Of a stretch of 64,000 nucleotides of DNA, positions 41,466-53,094 are shown in pieces. Positions within the stretch are counted from its first letter, which is position 1. Every line of letters starts with the position of its first letter. Origin of the DNA: Aristolochia californica (lineage: Eukaryota > Streptophyta > Magnoliopsida > Piperales > Aristolochiaceae); the NCBI GenBank assembly GCA_029961685.1, contig JARWKL010000008.1, positions 32,427,619-32,491,618 of the forward strand, given 5' to 3'. The position numbers and the translations under genes were made by a program. The notes under the pieces were generated by a model, which was not told the origin of the DNA, did no database searches, and saw only the letters and a program-made list of their open reading frames with translations.

Positions 41466-41789
41466 TGTTAAAAACCTAGCCAATACTACCCAAATGACCG
41501 GCCTGTTAGGAGCGGAAGACATAGGTACTTAACCCAGGACCCTAACAGTACCCCGCCCTTCCCCGAGCCGACGACCGCGGAGGCTACCACAACAGAGCAA
41601 CTGGAGCCAGGTCGAACCCGGGTCAGTCCAGGCACGTGACCACCCACATCCATTTTTGGGGGCGCTGGGATTCGAAGTCGGGACACAGCGCTAGGTCTGA
41701 TACCAAATGTTAAACACCTAGCCAATACTACCCAAAAGACCGGCCTGTTAGGAGCGGAAGACATAGGTACTTAACCCAGGACCCTAACA
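41466..41789 (-). mobile_element. TRIM-2: miniature LTR element, minus strand
   Basis: LTRs of 82 bp at 41466-41547 and 41708-41789 (TGTTAA...CCTAACA on the plus strand), with the primer site on the minus strand at 41694-41705 (one change). The internal part matches TRIM-1. After the right LTR, GTACCCCGCCC (start of the internal part) appears again, then joins GyB-3. Left flank TTATC is duplicated only after GyB-3, at 46097. Confidence 0.9.
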
Positions 41790-41811
41790 GTACCCCGCCC
41801 AGACAGTACCT

Positions 41812-42929
41812 CCTGCTAGTAGCAATCCATTGGGCGAGTTAATCAATTACAAACAAACTGGCACACTAGAGGTGTACCAAAAGACCTTCCAGGAAAGGTT
41901 AGCCCGAGCAAACCAGTTTGTTAGCCACACACAGTATGTTCATATTTTTACTGCTGGTTTGACAGAAGCTCTGCGTTTAGAAGTTGAATTACATGTTCCT
42001 ACAGATTTAGACCACGCTATGAACTTAGCCAGAGCAATTGAGCACAAGCAGTGTGTTCTAAAGGACTCACAGGTCAGAAAACCAGCTTGGCCAGGAAGGC
42101 ACAATGCCTCTGCACCAAACCATTCCTATGGACCTCCAAGATTTAGAGACAGTGCAGCCCCATGCCCAGACATTTCTAATTCAGCTCCACCTGCTCCTTA
42201 CTTCAAAAAACTTACTAGACAAGAAATGGAGCAGAGAAAGGCCAAGGGCCTCTGTTTTAACTGTGATGAACAATATGTTTTTGGTCACCACTGCAAACGA
42301 TTATTCAGTATATGTCTGTGGGAGGATGGAGAAGAAATACCACAAGAGGAAGAAATTGTGGAAACTGACCAAGAAGGTCCAGAGATTTCCCTTCATGCTA
42401 TGACTGGTCTACGCAGTGCAAGCACAATGCAGGTTAAAGCCCAATTAAATCATTTACAGTTACTGGCTTTAGTTGACTCGGGTAGTACACATAATTTCAT
42501 CAGTCAGTAGGCAGCAGAACAACTTGGGTTAGTAGTACAACAACAGAATGGTCTTTCTGTATCAGTAGCCAATGGGGCTAAAATTACTAGTGTAGGCATA
42601 TCACCAGCCACACACTTTGATATTGAGGGATATAAATTTGTTGCAGATTTTCTGGTGATTCCACTATCAGGATTCGATTTGGTGCTAGGAATTAAATGGC
42701 TACAATTGTTGGGACCAATACTATGGGATTTCCAAGCTCTCACCATGTCTTGTATAGAGGACCAACATCAGATTATATTGCATGGCACACAAGCACCACT
42801 CACCTGTGCACTACAGGTTGCCCAGGTCCAGTCCACAAATACATGTAAGTTATCTCACTTACTTACAGAATTTGAGGATATCTTTCAAGACCCTACTGCC
42901 TTACCGCCACTTAGGCACTGTGATAACCG
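41812..42929 (+). pseudogene. GyB-3 gag (3' part) and protease
   Basis: Gag core from LVNYKQTG..TLEVYQKTFQERLAR onward, linker and zinc knuckle CFNCDEQYVFGHHC (near 42260), protease LVDSGSTHNFISQ followed by a TAG (42508) in place of Gln. The rest of protease follows in frame. Confidence 0.88.
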
Positions 42930-45663
42930 TATCCGTTTGAAAACGGGGACCGAGCCGGTAGTGGTACGTCCGTATCATTACCCTCGCTTACAGAAGGATG
43001 AGATTGAAAGGCAGTGCCAGCAGATGCTAGCACAAGGTATTATTCAGCCCATCAGGTCTCCTTTTTCTTCACCGGTATTACTAGTCCGCAAGCATGATAA
43101 GTCATGGAGGTTCTGTGTGGATCACCGACAACTCAATGCCCATACAATTAAAGATAAATTTCCTATTCCAGTGGTGGACGAGCTGTTAGGCGAGCTACAT
43201 GGAGCTACTATATTTACTAAACTCGATTTGAAATCTGGCTATCATCAAATCCGAGTTCATCCATCCGATGTGGAGAAAACAGCATTCCGCACGCATCACG
43301 GCCATTTTGAAATCCTCGTAATGCCATTTGGTCTGTCAAATGCGCCTTCCACCTTCCAGGCCCTCATGAATGAGGTATTTTCCCCTCTCTTGCGCAAATG
43401 TGTATTGGTCTTTTTCGACGATATTTTGGTCTATAGCAACAGCTAGGAAGAACTTCTTCAGCACCTTCACCAGGTATTTTCTCTTATACGCTTCCATCAT
43501 TTGGTTTTAAATCGGTCAAAATGTTCTATGGGCACATCAGAAGTGGCATATTTGGGCCACATTATTTCAGCATCAGGGGTGAAGGTAGACCAGAGTAAGA
43601 TACAAGCGGTCACAGATTGGCCAATTCCTACATCTATTACAGCCTTAAGAGGATTTTTGGGCCTAGCTGAATATTATAGAAAATTTATTCGTTGCTATGG
43701 CCAGCTTGCAGCTCCGCTCAACAATCTCCTCAAGAAAAATGCTTTTACCTGGTCAGAGACAGCAGCTCATTCCTTTCAGCAATTGAAAGACGCCTTATGA
43801 TCAGCCCCAGTTTTGCAGCTTCCCGACTTTGAGGAGTCCTTTGTAGTGGAATGTGATGCTTCAGGGGGCAGTATTGGCGCAGTGTTGCACCAACAAGGCC
43901 ACCCGATTGCTTATTTTAGCCGTCAATTGGGCCAACACCACCACAAGTTGGCAGCTTATGAGAGGGAATTGATTGGATTGGCGAAAGCTATACAGCATTG
44001 GCACCCTTATCTTTGGGGACGTTCTTTTTTGATTCGCACTGATCATTGCAGCCTCAAGTATCTTCTTGAGCAGCGTCTCACTACTTCACCACAACAGCAT
44101 TGGTTAAGTAAGCTTATGGGCTTTGACTTTTCTGTCGAGTATAAACCGGGAAGTTTGAATGTAGGGGCTGATGCCTTATCTCGCCGGGACGTTACAGAGC
44201 CGCAATTAAATGCCATCAGTTAGCCCAGAGCTCTCTTGTTGGATTCTATACAAGAAGAGGCACAACTGCACCCTGATATTATCTCCTTATGGCTGGATAT
44301 CCAGCAGGGCACAGCGGCACCACATTGGACAGTTCAGGACAATCTCGTCCTCTACAAAAATAGAATTTTTCTCACCACACATCCCCTCTGATTAACAGCA
44401 TTTTGGCCTCCTTCCATGACAGTACACTTGAAGGCCGACAGAAAACATATTTTCGAAACAGTAGGGAATTTTATTGGAGGGGCATGAAGCGCAGTATAGC
44501 TGATTATGTGGCGGCTTGTCAGACTTGTCAACGGAATAAAGCAGAAACATTAAGTCCAGCGGGGTTGCTCCAACCACTTCAGCTTCCGTCACAGGTCTGG
44601 TCTGATATTTCTATGGACTTCATAGATGGACTTCCCTCTTCGTCGGGTAAATCTATTATCCTTGTAGTGGTGGATCGTTTATCTAAATATGGGCATTTCA
44701 TTCCTCTAGCACATCCTTACACTGCAGCGTAGGTCGCTCAACTTTTTATGGATAACATTGTACGATTACATGGGATGCCTAATTCAATTACCAGTGATAG
44801 GGATGCAATCTTTACAAGTACCTTCTGGAAAGAACTCTTCAAGTTACAAGGCACAACGTTAGCCTTTTCTTCAGCCTACCATCCACAGACTGATGGTCAG
44901 ACAGAGGTCATCAACAGAACCATTGAAATGTATCTCCGTTGTTTCGTGGGGGACTCACCTAAGAGGTGGGTTAAGTGGCTCGCCTGGGCTGAGTTTTGTT
45001 ACAACACCTCCTACCACAGCGCACTCAGCACAACCCCATTCAAGGTGGTATATGGTAGAGAACCTCCCCGTCTTTTAGCCTATGAACCAGGGGCCTCTAA
45101 AGTCGCAACTTTGGACCAAGCATTGGCTGAAAGAGACTCATTCATCACTGAGGTGCGCACTCATCTACAGAAAGCACAACATTCTATGAAACAATATTAT
45201 GACAAGAAGCACCGGGAAGTCTTCTTTTCTCCTGGAGATTATGTTTGGTTGCGTCTCCAACACTACAGGCTACTGTTGTTGACAGCCTCCAAACGTCACA
45301 AGCTCTCTCCAAAATATTATGGTCCCTTTCAGGTGATGGACCGCATTGGGACAGTGGCCTACAGATTGCAGCTTCCGCCAGAGGCCAGAATTCACAACGT
45401 CTTTCATGTCTCACAATTAAAGGCCTTCCACGGTGATTCGCCCTTGCTGCACACCCCGCTGCCACCACTCCATGAGGGACGTGTACTTTCTACCCCGGCA
45501 CAGGTATTACAAACTCGCCGCATTCAGGGTGATTGAGAGATCTTAGTGCAATGGGTAGATGCTGACCCCAGTGACACGACATGGGAGCCATTAGTGGCGT
45601 TTCGCACCCTCTACCCAAACTTTGAGCTTGAGGACAAGCTCTTTCTCCAAGGGGAGGGGGTTA
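42930..45663 (+). pseudogene. GyB-3 reverse transcriptase, RNase H, integrase, chromodomain
   Basis: Reverse transcriptase with [11 protein letters not shown] (near 43430) then a TAG in place of Trp; RNase H VECDASGGSIGAVL (43849) with a TGA before it (43798); integrase zinc region (HDSTLEGRQ..CQTCQRNK, second His changed to Leu), core MDFIDGLPSSS and SITSDRDAIF, a TAG near 44730, and an open stretch 44748-45536 covering core, C-terminus and the start of the chromodomain. Few breaks compared with GyB-6. Confidence 0.88.
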
Positions 45664-46096
45664 TGTTATGGACTCCATAGCATCACGAGTTATCCATAGG
45701 CATAGGAATTAAATAATTTCAATTTACTTTTCATGTAATTTCAATTCGGTTTGGTTTACTTTATTTGGTTTGGTTTATTTTGGGTTGGTTCAGTGTAATG
45801 TGGCGTGAACCACTTGACCTAATGGGTCATCTTTGTATTTTCGTCCTCAACCCTATTTAGGGGGACGTGAAGGAAAAGAGAGGCAAGTATTGAGAAAATT
45901 ATATTTTACAGGTCTGATTCTCCCTCAGAGGTCAAGGTCGGATTCTCCCTTTGAGGTCCAAGGTTGAACTTCCTCCAAAGCTCCTTCATTCTAAATTGAG
46001 TTCCACCATTACTCATTCAAGAAACAAGGTTTCTCTTCCAACGTCAAGATCATCCATGGAGGGTGACTCGATCCATGGCAAGGGAAGAACCTAACA
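45664..46096 (+). repeat. GyB-3 3' LTR (433 bp)
   Basis: TGTTATGGACTCC...CCTAACA; lacks the GGAAGAGAGGAAAGAAG stretch near its end. Followed by TTATC. Confidence 0.9.
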
Positions 46097-46101
46097 TTAT
46101 C

Positions 46102-47889
46102 ACTACAGCAGAAATCAGGAATATCAGTCTCATTGGCTAACAGTGATAAGGTCACCACTGTGGGTTTCGGTTCAGTTGTGCCCTTTACTATTGAGGGTCA
46201 CTCCTTTGTAGCAGATTTTTTGGTCATACCGTTGGCTGGGTTTGACCTCGTATTCGGCATTAAATGGCTACAGTGATTGGGTCCGATGTTATGGGATTTC
46301 CAATCCCTTACCATGAGTTTTAAACAGGACAACCATCTGATCACCCTCCAGGGCACTAGCTCCTAGCGGCCATGCAGCCTCCAAACACTTTCTGTGGGTC
46401 CTTCAAAGGGGGATAACTTAGCTTCATTGTTGGCCGAATATGCGGATTTATTTCAGGAACCTACAGACCTTCCGCCTATACGAGCTTGTGATCACAGAAT
46501 TCTTTTGAAGATGGGCACAGAACCAGTGGTAATGCGTCCCTACTGCTATCCCCATGTGTAAAAAGATGAAATAGAAAGGCAATGTCAACAAATGCTCCAA
46601 CAGGGTATTATTCAGCCTAGTCATTCTCCTTTTTCGTCCCCAGTATTGCTGGTAAAAAAATCAGATAAATCTTGGCGCTTTTGTGTGGATTACCGTGAAC
46701 TCAATGCTCGCACAATCAAAGATAAATTTCCAATTCCGATGGTAGATGAATTATTGGATGAGCTACACGGCTCTCAATTATTTACAAAGTTGGACTTGAA
46801 ATCTGGCTACCATCAGATTCGGGTTTTATTCAGAGGATGTCGAAAAAACTGCCTTCCGCACCCACCATGGTCACTACGAGTTCCTGGTGATGCCATTTGG
46901 GCTATCCAATGCCCCTGTCCACCTTTCAAGCGCTGATGAACCAGGTATTTCGCCCTTTCTTATGGAAGCATGTCTTAGTTTTTTTTGACGATATACTGGT
47001 CTATAGCAAAACTTGGGAAGCACATTTGCACCAATTGAGACAGGTTCACAATTCTCCGAGCACACCATTTATTTCTCAATCGAGACAAATGTGACTTTGC
47101 CACTTCCAAAGTAGCTTATTTGGGGCATGTGATCTCTGCCTCTGGGGTGAAACCAGACTTCAGCAAAATAAAGGCGGTTATGGATTGGCCCACACCTCAC
47201 TCCGTTACAGCTTTGAAAGGGTTCCTTAGTCTCACAGGGTATTATAGAAAATTTATCAAAGAATATGGTCACCTGGCAGCACCATTGCACAATTTACTGA
47301 AGAAGCATGCCTTTCAGTGGTCTCAGTTGGCGGACTCCTCATTTAACAACTTAAAATAGGCATTAGCGTCAGCACCAGTTCTCCAATTGCCAAACTTTGC
47401 CAAAAATTTCATCATAGAATGAGAAGCATCCGAGGGAGGGATAGGTGCCGTCTTGTAGCAATAGGGACACCCCATTGCCTACTTCAACCGCCATCTCGCT
47501 CCTCACCATCACAAGTTAGCCACTTACGAAAGGGAACTCATTAGTTTGGCCAAAGCCATACAGCATTGGAGGCCGTATCTGTGGGGCAGACCTTTTGTGA
47601 TCCAGACAGACCACTGTAGCCTCAAATACTTATTGGAGCAGTGTCTTACTACTTCCCCACAACAACATTGGCTCAACAAATTAATGGAATTCGATTTTTT
47701 AGGTGGAATACAAACCGGGTTATCTCAACCGGTCAGCAGACGCCTTGTCACGCAGAGAACTGGGGGATTCACACCTGTACGCACTGACCCACCCCAGGTC
47801 CCCTTTGCAGGACACAATCCGTCAGGATACTAGCCATCATTCGGATCTCCTTGCATTACAAGCTCAAATGGAAAACCATTCCAAATAAC
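46102..47889 (+). pseudogene. GyA-2 protease end, reverse transcriptase and RNase H
   Basis: Continues GyA-2 from the LQQKSG protease block. Reverse transcriptase (46592-47090) has a one-base insertion near 46826 and a second near 46914, [12 protein letters not shown] near 46985; RNase H has Asp of the CDASG motif changed (stop then EASEGG, near 47420), several stops and a frameshift near 47697. It ends at ACCATTCCAA, equivalent to position 3219 of GyA-1. Confidence 0.88.
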
Positions 47890-47894
47890 CATTC

Positions 47895-48287
47895 CTGTCT
47901 CTTGTCACCCTCCTCTCTTCTCTTCCTTCCATTACCTTGCTTGACGTTGAGATGGAATGAGGGGTTGAAGGGAATTGAATTTCGGAAAGGAGAATTGGGG
48001 GAAAAACGGAAGAGAGCTTGAAGGAGCTCTTGACCTGTTTATCTAAATTACGCTAGCTAAAGTGAACTCAATTCATAATTCTCATTACCCTAGCCGTCCC
48101 CTTAAATAGGGTGGAGGACGTCCAAAACCCTAAAGACCTCTTGGGTCAATGGTTCAAACCAATAAATGCTAAACCAACCCAAACCAAAGACAAAAGCAAA
48201 CCAAGAAACAATTACATGGAAATTGAAAAACACATTCATTAATTCCTATGCCTGTTGCTAACTCATGATGCTATAGAGTCCATAACA
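47895..48287 (-). repeat. GyC 3' LTR (393 bp)
   Basis: Minus strand starts TGTTATGGACTCTATAGC at 48287. The distal end reads CTGTCTCTTGTCACC where the 5' LTR has TGTTAGGATCCTCACGAGCC before CTTGTCACC, so a small deletion occurred. Confidence 0.88.
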
Positions 48288-49381
48288 TCACCCCCCTCCT
48301 GGAGAAAGAGCTTCTCCTCAAGCTCGAAGGAAGGATATAAAAGTCGAAATGCTGATAACGGCTCCCATGTGGTGTCACTGGGATCGACATCTACCCATTG
48401 GACAAGAATTTCCCAATACCCTTGAATGTGGCGTGCTTGTATTACCTGAGCCGGAATAGAAAGGACTCTGCCCTCATGTAGTGGCGGCAGTGGAGTGTGC
48501 AGTAGGGGCGAGTCACCCTGGAAGGGCTTCAATTGGGAGACTTGAAATACATTGTGGATCATTGCTTCCGGTGGTAGCTGCAAGCAGTATGCCATGGGCC
48601 CAATTTGGTCCAATATCAGAAATGGACCATAAGATTTCAGAGACAGCTTATGGCGCTTGGCTGTAGTCAGGGACAGCTGGCGGTAGTGTTGAAGCTTTAA
48701 CCACACATAGTCTCCAGGGCAATAAGATGCCTCCCGGTGCTTCTTATCATAAAAGCGTTTCATAGAGTGATGGGCCTCCTGCAGATGTGTACGTACCTCA
48801 GTGAGCATAGCATCTCTTTCAGCTAATGCTTGGTCCAAAGTGACGACTTTGGATGCCCCAGGTTCATATGGAAACAAACGAGGTGGATCTCTGCCATAAA
48901 CTACCCTGAAAGGAGTAGTGCCCAGTGCTGTGTGGTAAGATGTGTTATAGCAAAATTCTGCCCATGAAAGCCATTTCACCCATCTTCTAGGTGCGTCCCC
49001 CACAAAACAATGAAGATACATTTCAATCGTGTGATTGACAACCTCTATTTGGCCGTCCATTTGTGGATGATAGGCAGACGAAAATGCCAATTGTGTGCCC
49101 TGTAATTTGAATAATTCCTTCCAAAAGAGACTGGTAAAAATGGCATCCCTGTCACTGATAATGGATGAGGGAATTTCATGTAATCGGACAATGTTGTCCA
49201 TAAATAATTGAGCGACCTGAGCAGCAGTATATGGATGCGCCAAAGCAAGGAAGTGCCCATATTTTGAAAACCGATCAACGACGACGAATATCACCAATTT
49301 ACCTGATGAAATGGGAAGTCCAGCAATGAAGTCCATGGAAATATCAGACCAGATTTGAGATGGTAGTTGCAGAGGTTGCAA
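48263..49381 (-). pseudogene. GyC integrase core, C-terminus and chromodomain (372-codon open stretch)
   Basis: Minus strand from MQPLQLPSQIWSDISMDFIAGLP through SSIISDRDAIFTSLFW and MDGQIEVVNHT (catalytic D, D, E all present), the LSLKSYGPFLI..GPMAYCLQLP tail and a chromodomain (ARHIQGYWEILVQWVDVDPSDTTWEPLSAFRLLYPSFELEEKLFLQ) to the stop within the LTR after DSIAS. No break within this stretch. The zinc site lies upstream beyond stops (49382-49650), so it is counted as part of a broken polyprotein. Confidence 0.88.
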
Positions 49382-50160
49382 TAGGCCGGCCGGACTTAAA
49401 GATTCGGCCTTGTTTCTTTGAAAATTCTGACAAGCAGCTACTTAATCAGCAATTGTGCTCTTCATGCCCTTCCAGTAAAAGTCCAGACTGATTCGGAAAT
49501 ATATTTTCTGTCGACCCTCATGTGTGCTATCATGGATAGAGGATAGGATGGTGTGAAGAAGTGGGGATGTATTATGCAAAACGATCCTGTTTTTGTAGAG
49601 AATGAGACGATCCTGAATCGTCTAATGAGGAGCAGTTGTCCCTATTGAATATCCTAATATAATGACATGAGATCCGGATATTGATGTACTTCTTCACGAA
49701 TAGAATCTAATACCAGTGAACGTGGGTGACTGATAGCATAAAGTTGTGTGGTGGAAATATCCCGACGTGATAAGGCATCAACCCCCAAATTCGAACTACC
49801 GGGCCTATAATGAACCGTAAAATCGAAGCCCATGAGTTTAGTTAACCAATGCTGCTGTGGGGATGTGGTGAGGCGCTGTTCAAGAAGATACTTGAGGCTG
49901 CAATGATCTGTACGAATGACAAACGGTCGTCCCCAAAGATAAGGTCGCCAATGTTGGACAGCCTTGGCTAACCCAATCAATTCCGTCTCATATGCAGCTA
50001 ACTTATGGTGGTGTTGTCCCAACTGACGGCTGAAATAAGCAATGGGATGTCCCAATTGTTGTAATACTGCCCCTACACCTCCCCCGGATGCATCACATTC
50101 TACCACAAAGTCTCCCTCAAAATCTAGTAATTGTAGGACTGGCGCTTAGGCTAAGGCCTC
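49382..50160 (-). pseudogene. GyC RNase H and integrase zinc site
   Basis: RNase H from VECDASGGGVGAVL (near 50100) to NLGVDALSRRD (near 49770), open for 150 codons with its acidic residues present; a TAA lies just before it (near 50148). The integrase zinc region (49420-49540) is broken by stops near 49440 and 49625. Confidence 0.85.
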
Positions 50161-50162
50161 CT

Positions 50163-51548
50163 TTAACTGGTTAAAGGCCTGTTCTGCTGAAGAAGACCAG
50201 TGGAAGGCATTTTTTTTAGTAGGTTATTGAGTGGTGCTGCTATCTGGCCATAAGATTGGATAAATTTTCTATAATTTCCCATGAGGCCCAAAAATCCCTT
50301 TAATGCTGTGATGGACGTGGAAATCGGCCAATCTGTAACTGCTTGTATCTTGCTCTGGTCAACTTTCACGCCCATAGCTGATATGACGTGGCCCAAATAT
50401 GCCACCTCAGATGTACCCATAGAACATTTTGATTTATTCAAAACCAAATGATGAGAGCACAGAATGGTAAATACCTGATGGAGGTGGTGGAGATGTTCTT
50501 CCCAATTTTTGCTGTAGACCAGAATGTCATAAAAAAAGACTAACACATAGTTGCGCAGAAGTGATGAAAAGACCTCATTCACGAGGGCCTGAAAGGTGGA
50601 GGGTGCATTGGAGAGACCGAAGGGCATGACGAGGAACTCGAAATGACCGTGATGTGTGCGGAAGGCAGTCTTCTCCACATCCGCCGGGTGAACTCGTATT
50701 TGATGATAGCCCGATTTCAAATCTAATTTGGTAAAAAATTTAGCACCATGTAACTCATCCAGCAACTCGTCCACGACTGGAATGCGGAACTTGTCCTTAA
50801 CTGTGTGCAAGTTGAGTTGCCTATAGTCGACACAAAATCTCCAAGATTTATCTTTTTTACGTACAAGTAACACTGGTGAGGAGAAAGGAGATCGACTGGG
50901 CTGGATCACACCCTGAGCGAGCATATGCATGCACTGTCATTCTATTTCATATTTCTGTATATGCGGGTAATGATAAGGCCACACCACTACTGGATCAGTT
51001 CCCAACTTTAAACGAATGCGGTGATCGCAATGACGCACTGATGGAAGACCCGTAGGATCATTAAATAAATCCGCAAATGTTGTAAGTAAAGGAGCTAACT
51101 GATCATCACCAGTGTGTTGAAGCTGTAAAGTATGAAGTGCGTTAGGTACCTGTGCCACAATGCCTTGTAATGTAATCTGACCCTGTGGTGCTGAAAATAT
51201 CATAGTCCGAGCCTGAAAGTCCCATAATATCGGTCCTAATAACTGGAGCCATTTGACCCCGAGCACCAAATCAAATCCAGCCAATTGAATGACTAGTAAA
51301 TCTGCCTGAAAGGAATGCCCCTCAATGGTGAAAGGGGTGTTAGCACATAACCCCACACTAGCAATTTTGGCCCCATTGGCCACTGAAACTGAGAGTCCCC
51401 TTTGTTGTTGAATGTCCAATCCCAATTGTTGCGCAGCTGGTTCAATGATAAAATTATGTGTGCTGCCCGAATCAACTAAAGCAAGTAGCATGAGATGATG
51501 TAACCTGGCCTTTACCTGCATGGTATTAGAACTACGCAGGCCATGCAT
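50163..51548 (-). pseudogene. GyC protease and reverse transcriptase
   Basis: Protease LVDSGSTHNFI near 51470; the IERQCQ motif has a TGA in place of Arg (near 50936); reverse transcriptase runs 50930-50163 with FFYDI for FFDDI (catalytic Asp changed to Tyr, near 50525) and a frameshift in an A run near 50217. So the catalytic FDD box is damaged. Confidence 0.85.
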
Positions 51549-51572
51549 GGCGTGGAGGGAGATCTCTGCTTC

Positions 51573-52736
51573 CTATTGTAGCTCTTCAACAATTTCATTT
51601 TCAAGAAGCTCTTCTGAATCTTCTTCCAACAGTTCAATACTGAATAAACGTTTACAGGTATGTCCGGGCAGGAATTGTTCGTCACAATTAAAACATAGGC
51701 CCTTTGCCTTTCGAGCTTCCATTTCCTGTTTAGTCAAAAATTTACGTGGCATAGAGTGTGGAGGCACACTGGTAGCCTGATCTGCTCGGTTAGGGGTAGA
51801 GGACCCAAAACGTGGACCACATGCAGTACCCTGTATTCTGTTGTTCCAAAATGGTTTTCTTTGTAAAGAATCTTTTAGAACTCTCTGTTTGTGTTCCACT
51901 GCTCTGGCATAATTCATTGCTGAGTCCAAATTTTTCGGACCAAGTAATTCCACATCCAATCTGACTACCTCTGTCAATCCAGCATTAAAAATCTGAACAT
52001 GTAGGTGAGGAGGAACAAATTCACTAGCTCGGGCCAACCTTTCTTGGAACGTTTTTTGGTAAACTTCTAAGGTGCTGGTCTGTTTGTAGTTGATCAATTC
52101 CCCCACTGGGTTGCTGCTAGCTGGAGGTCCGAACCTCAACTGGCAAGCATGTTTAAAGTGCAGCCAATCCTGAATGGAATGGACATTTTGGTAGTGATGG
52201 AACCACATGAGCGCTTCATCGAGCATGTGGTAGGCGGCCAAAGTAACCTTGTCCATTTCTACCATTTGTTGATGATAGAAGAATTGTTCACATTTCGTGA
52301 ACCACAGTAAAGGATCTTTAGAGCCATCATATGTAGGAAAGTTAAGTTTAAAGTACCTGGGAACCGTTGATGGTCCTTGTGCGTGAGTGGCCATTGAACC
52401 CATTGGTTGGCGCAGGGGTGGATTTGGTGGTGGCGTGAATTGTTGGTGGGGAACTGGTTGTGGTTGAAAATTGGTTGTTGGTGGTGGCGTTGGTGCTTGA
52501 AGTGCAACAAGTTGTCGGAGGATGGTTTGTAGAGATGATTCCAGTGTTTGTAAGGTAGTATTGATGTGAGAAATTTCAGTACTTTGAAGAGTGGATCGTT
52601 GTTGAAGTTCTGAAAGTACTTGACGTATGTCCTCTGGAGAAGAGGAATCAGTGAGGGTGGACCTGTCTGATACCACATTGTTAGGATCCTCACGAGCCAT
52701 GGATCTTGTCACCCTCCTCTCTTCTCTTCCTTCCAT
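51573..52736 (-). CDS. gag: GyC Gag, 387-codon open frame ending at an in-frame TAG
   Basis: Starts at ATG 52736 (minus) in the 5' LTR with MEGREERRVTRSMAREDPN, reads through the primer site (VVSDR), has a Gln/Leu-rich coiled N-terminus, a Pro-rich linker, the PRYFKLNFPTYDGSKDPLLW core, the EVYQKTFQERLARASEF block and the zinc knuckle CFNCDEQFLPGHTC. In relatives the frame continues into protease; here a TAG near 51570 (Gln-Leu-Gln-stop-Glu) ends it. A complete Gag could be made; whether the stop is chance damage or serves Gag excess cannot be told from one copy. Confidence 0.7.
   Translation of the reverse strand: MEGREERRVTRSMAREDPNNVVSDRSTLTDSSSPEDIRQVLSELQQRSTLQSTEISHINTTLQTLESSLQTILRQLVALQAPTPPPTTNFQPQPVPHQQFTPPPNPPLRQPMGSMATHAQGPSTVPRYFKLNFPTYDGSKDPLLWFTKCEQFFYHQQMVEMDKVTLAAYHMLDEALMWFHHYQNVHSIQDWLHFKHACQLRFGPPASSNPVGELINYKQTSTLEVYQKTFQERLARASEFVPPHLHVQIFNAGLTEVVRLDVELLGPKNLDSAMNYARAVEHKQRVLKDSLQRKPFWNNRIQGTACGPRFGSSTPNRADQATSVPPHSMPRKFLTKQEMEARKAKGLCFNCDEQFLPGHTCKRLFSIELLEEDSEELLENEIVEELQ
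52666..52675 (-). other. GyC primer-binding site
   Basis: TGGTATCAGA on the minus strand, three bases from the LTR. Confidence 0.9.
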
Positions 52737-53089
52737 TACCTTGCTTGACGTTGAGATGGAATGAGGGGTTGAAGGGAATTGAATTTCGGAAAGGAGAATT
52801 GGGGGAAAAACGGAAGAGAGCTTGAAGGAGCTCTTGACCTGTTTATCTAAATTACGCTAGCTAAAGTGAACTCAATTCATAATTCTCATTACCCTAGCCG
52901 TCCCCTTAAATAGGGTGGAGAACGTCCAAAACCCTAAAGACCTCTTGGGTCAATGGTTCAAACCAATAAATGCTAAACCAACCCAACCAAAGACAAAACC
53001 AAACCAAGAAACAATACATGGAAATTGAAAAACACATTCATTAATTCCTACGCCTGTTGCTAACTCATGATGCTATAGAGTCCATAACA
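52679..53089 (-). repeat. GyC 5' LTR (411 bp)
   Basis: Minus strand TGTTATGGACTCTATAGC to GGATCCTAACA. Confidence 0.92.
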
Positions 53090-53094
53090 CATTC

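Larger units (their letters stand above)
41812..46096 (+). mobile_element. GyB-3: 5'-truncated gypsy element fused to TRIM-2
   Basis: Lacks the 5' LTR and first part of gag; begins near 41810 in the CCTCCTGCTAGTAGC region of gag. Pol and the 3' LTR (45664-46096) are present. The outer ends of TRIM-2 plus GyB-3 together carry the target duplication TTATC (41461-41465, 46097-46101). Confidence 0.9.
47895..53089 (-). mobile_element. GyC: recent gypsy chromovirus, minus strand
   Basis: 5' LTR 52679-53089, 3' LTR 47895-48287 (its outermost 20 or so bases altered), target CATTC at 47890-47894 and 53090-53094. The LTRs differ at about five positions over 385 by eye. Gag and most pol blocks are open over long stretches. 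A distinct family: its LTR is clearly different from GyA and GyB although the first 20 bases are nearly the same. Confidence 0.92.
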
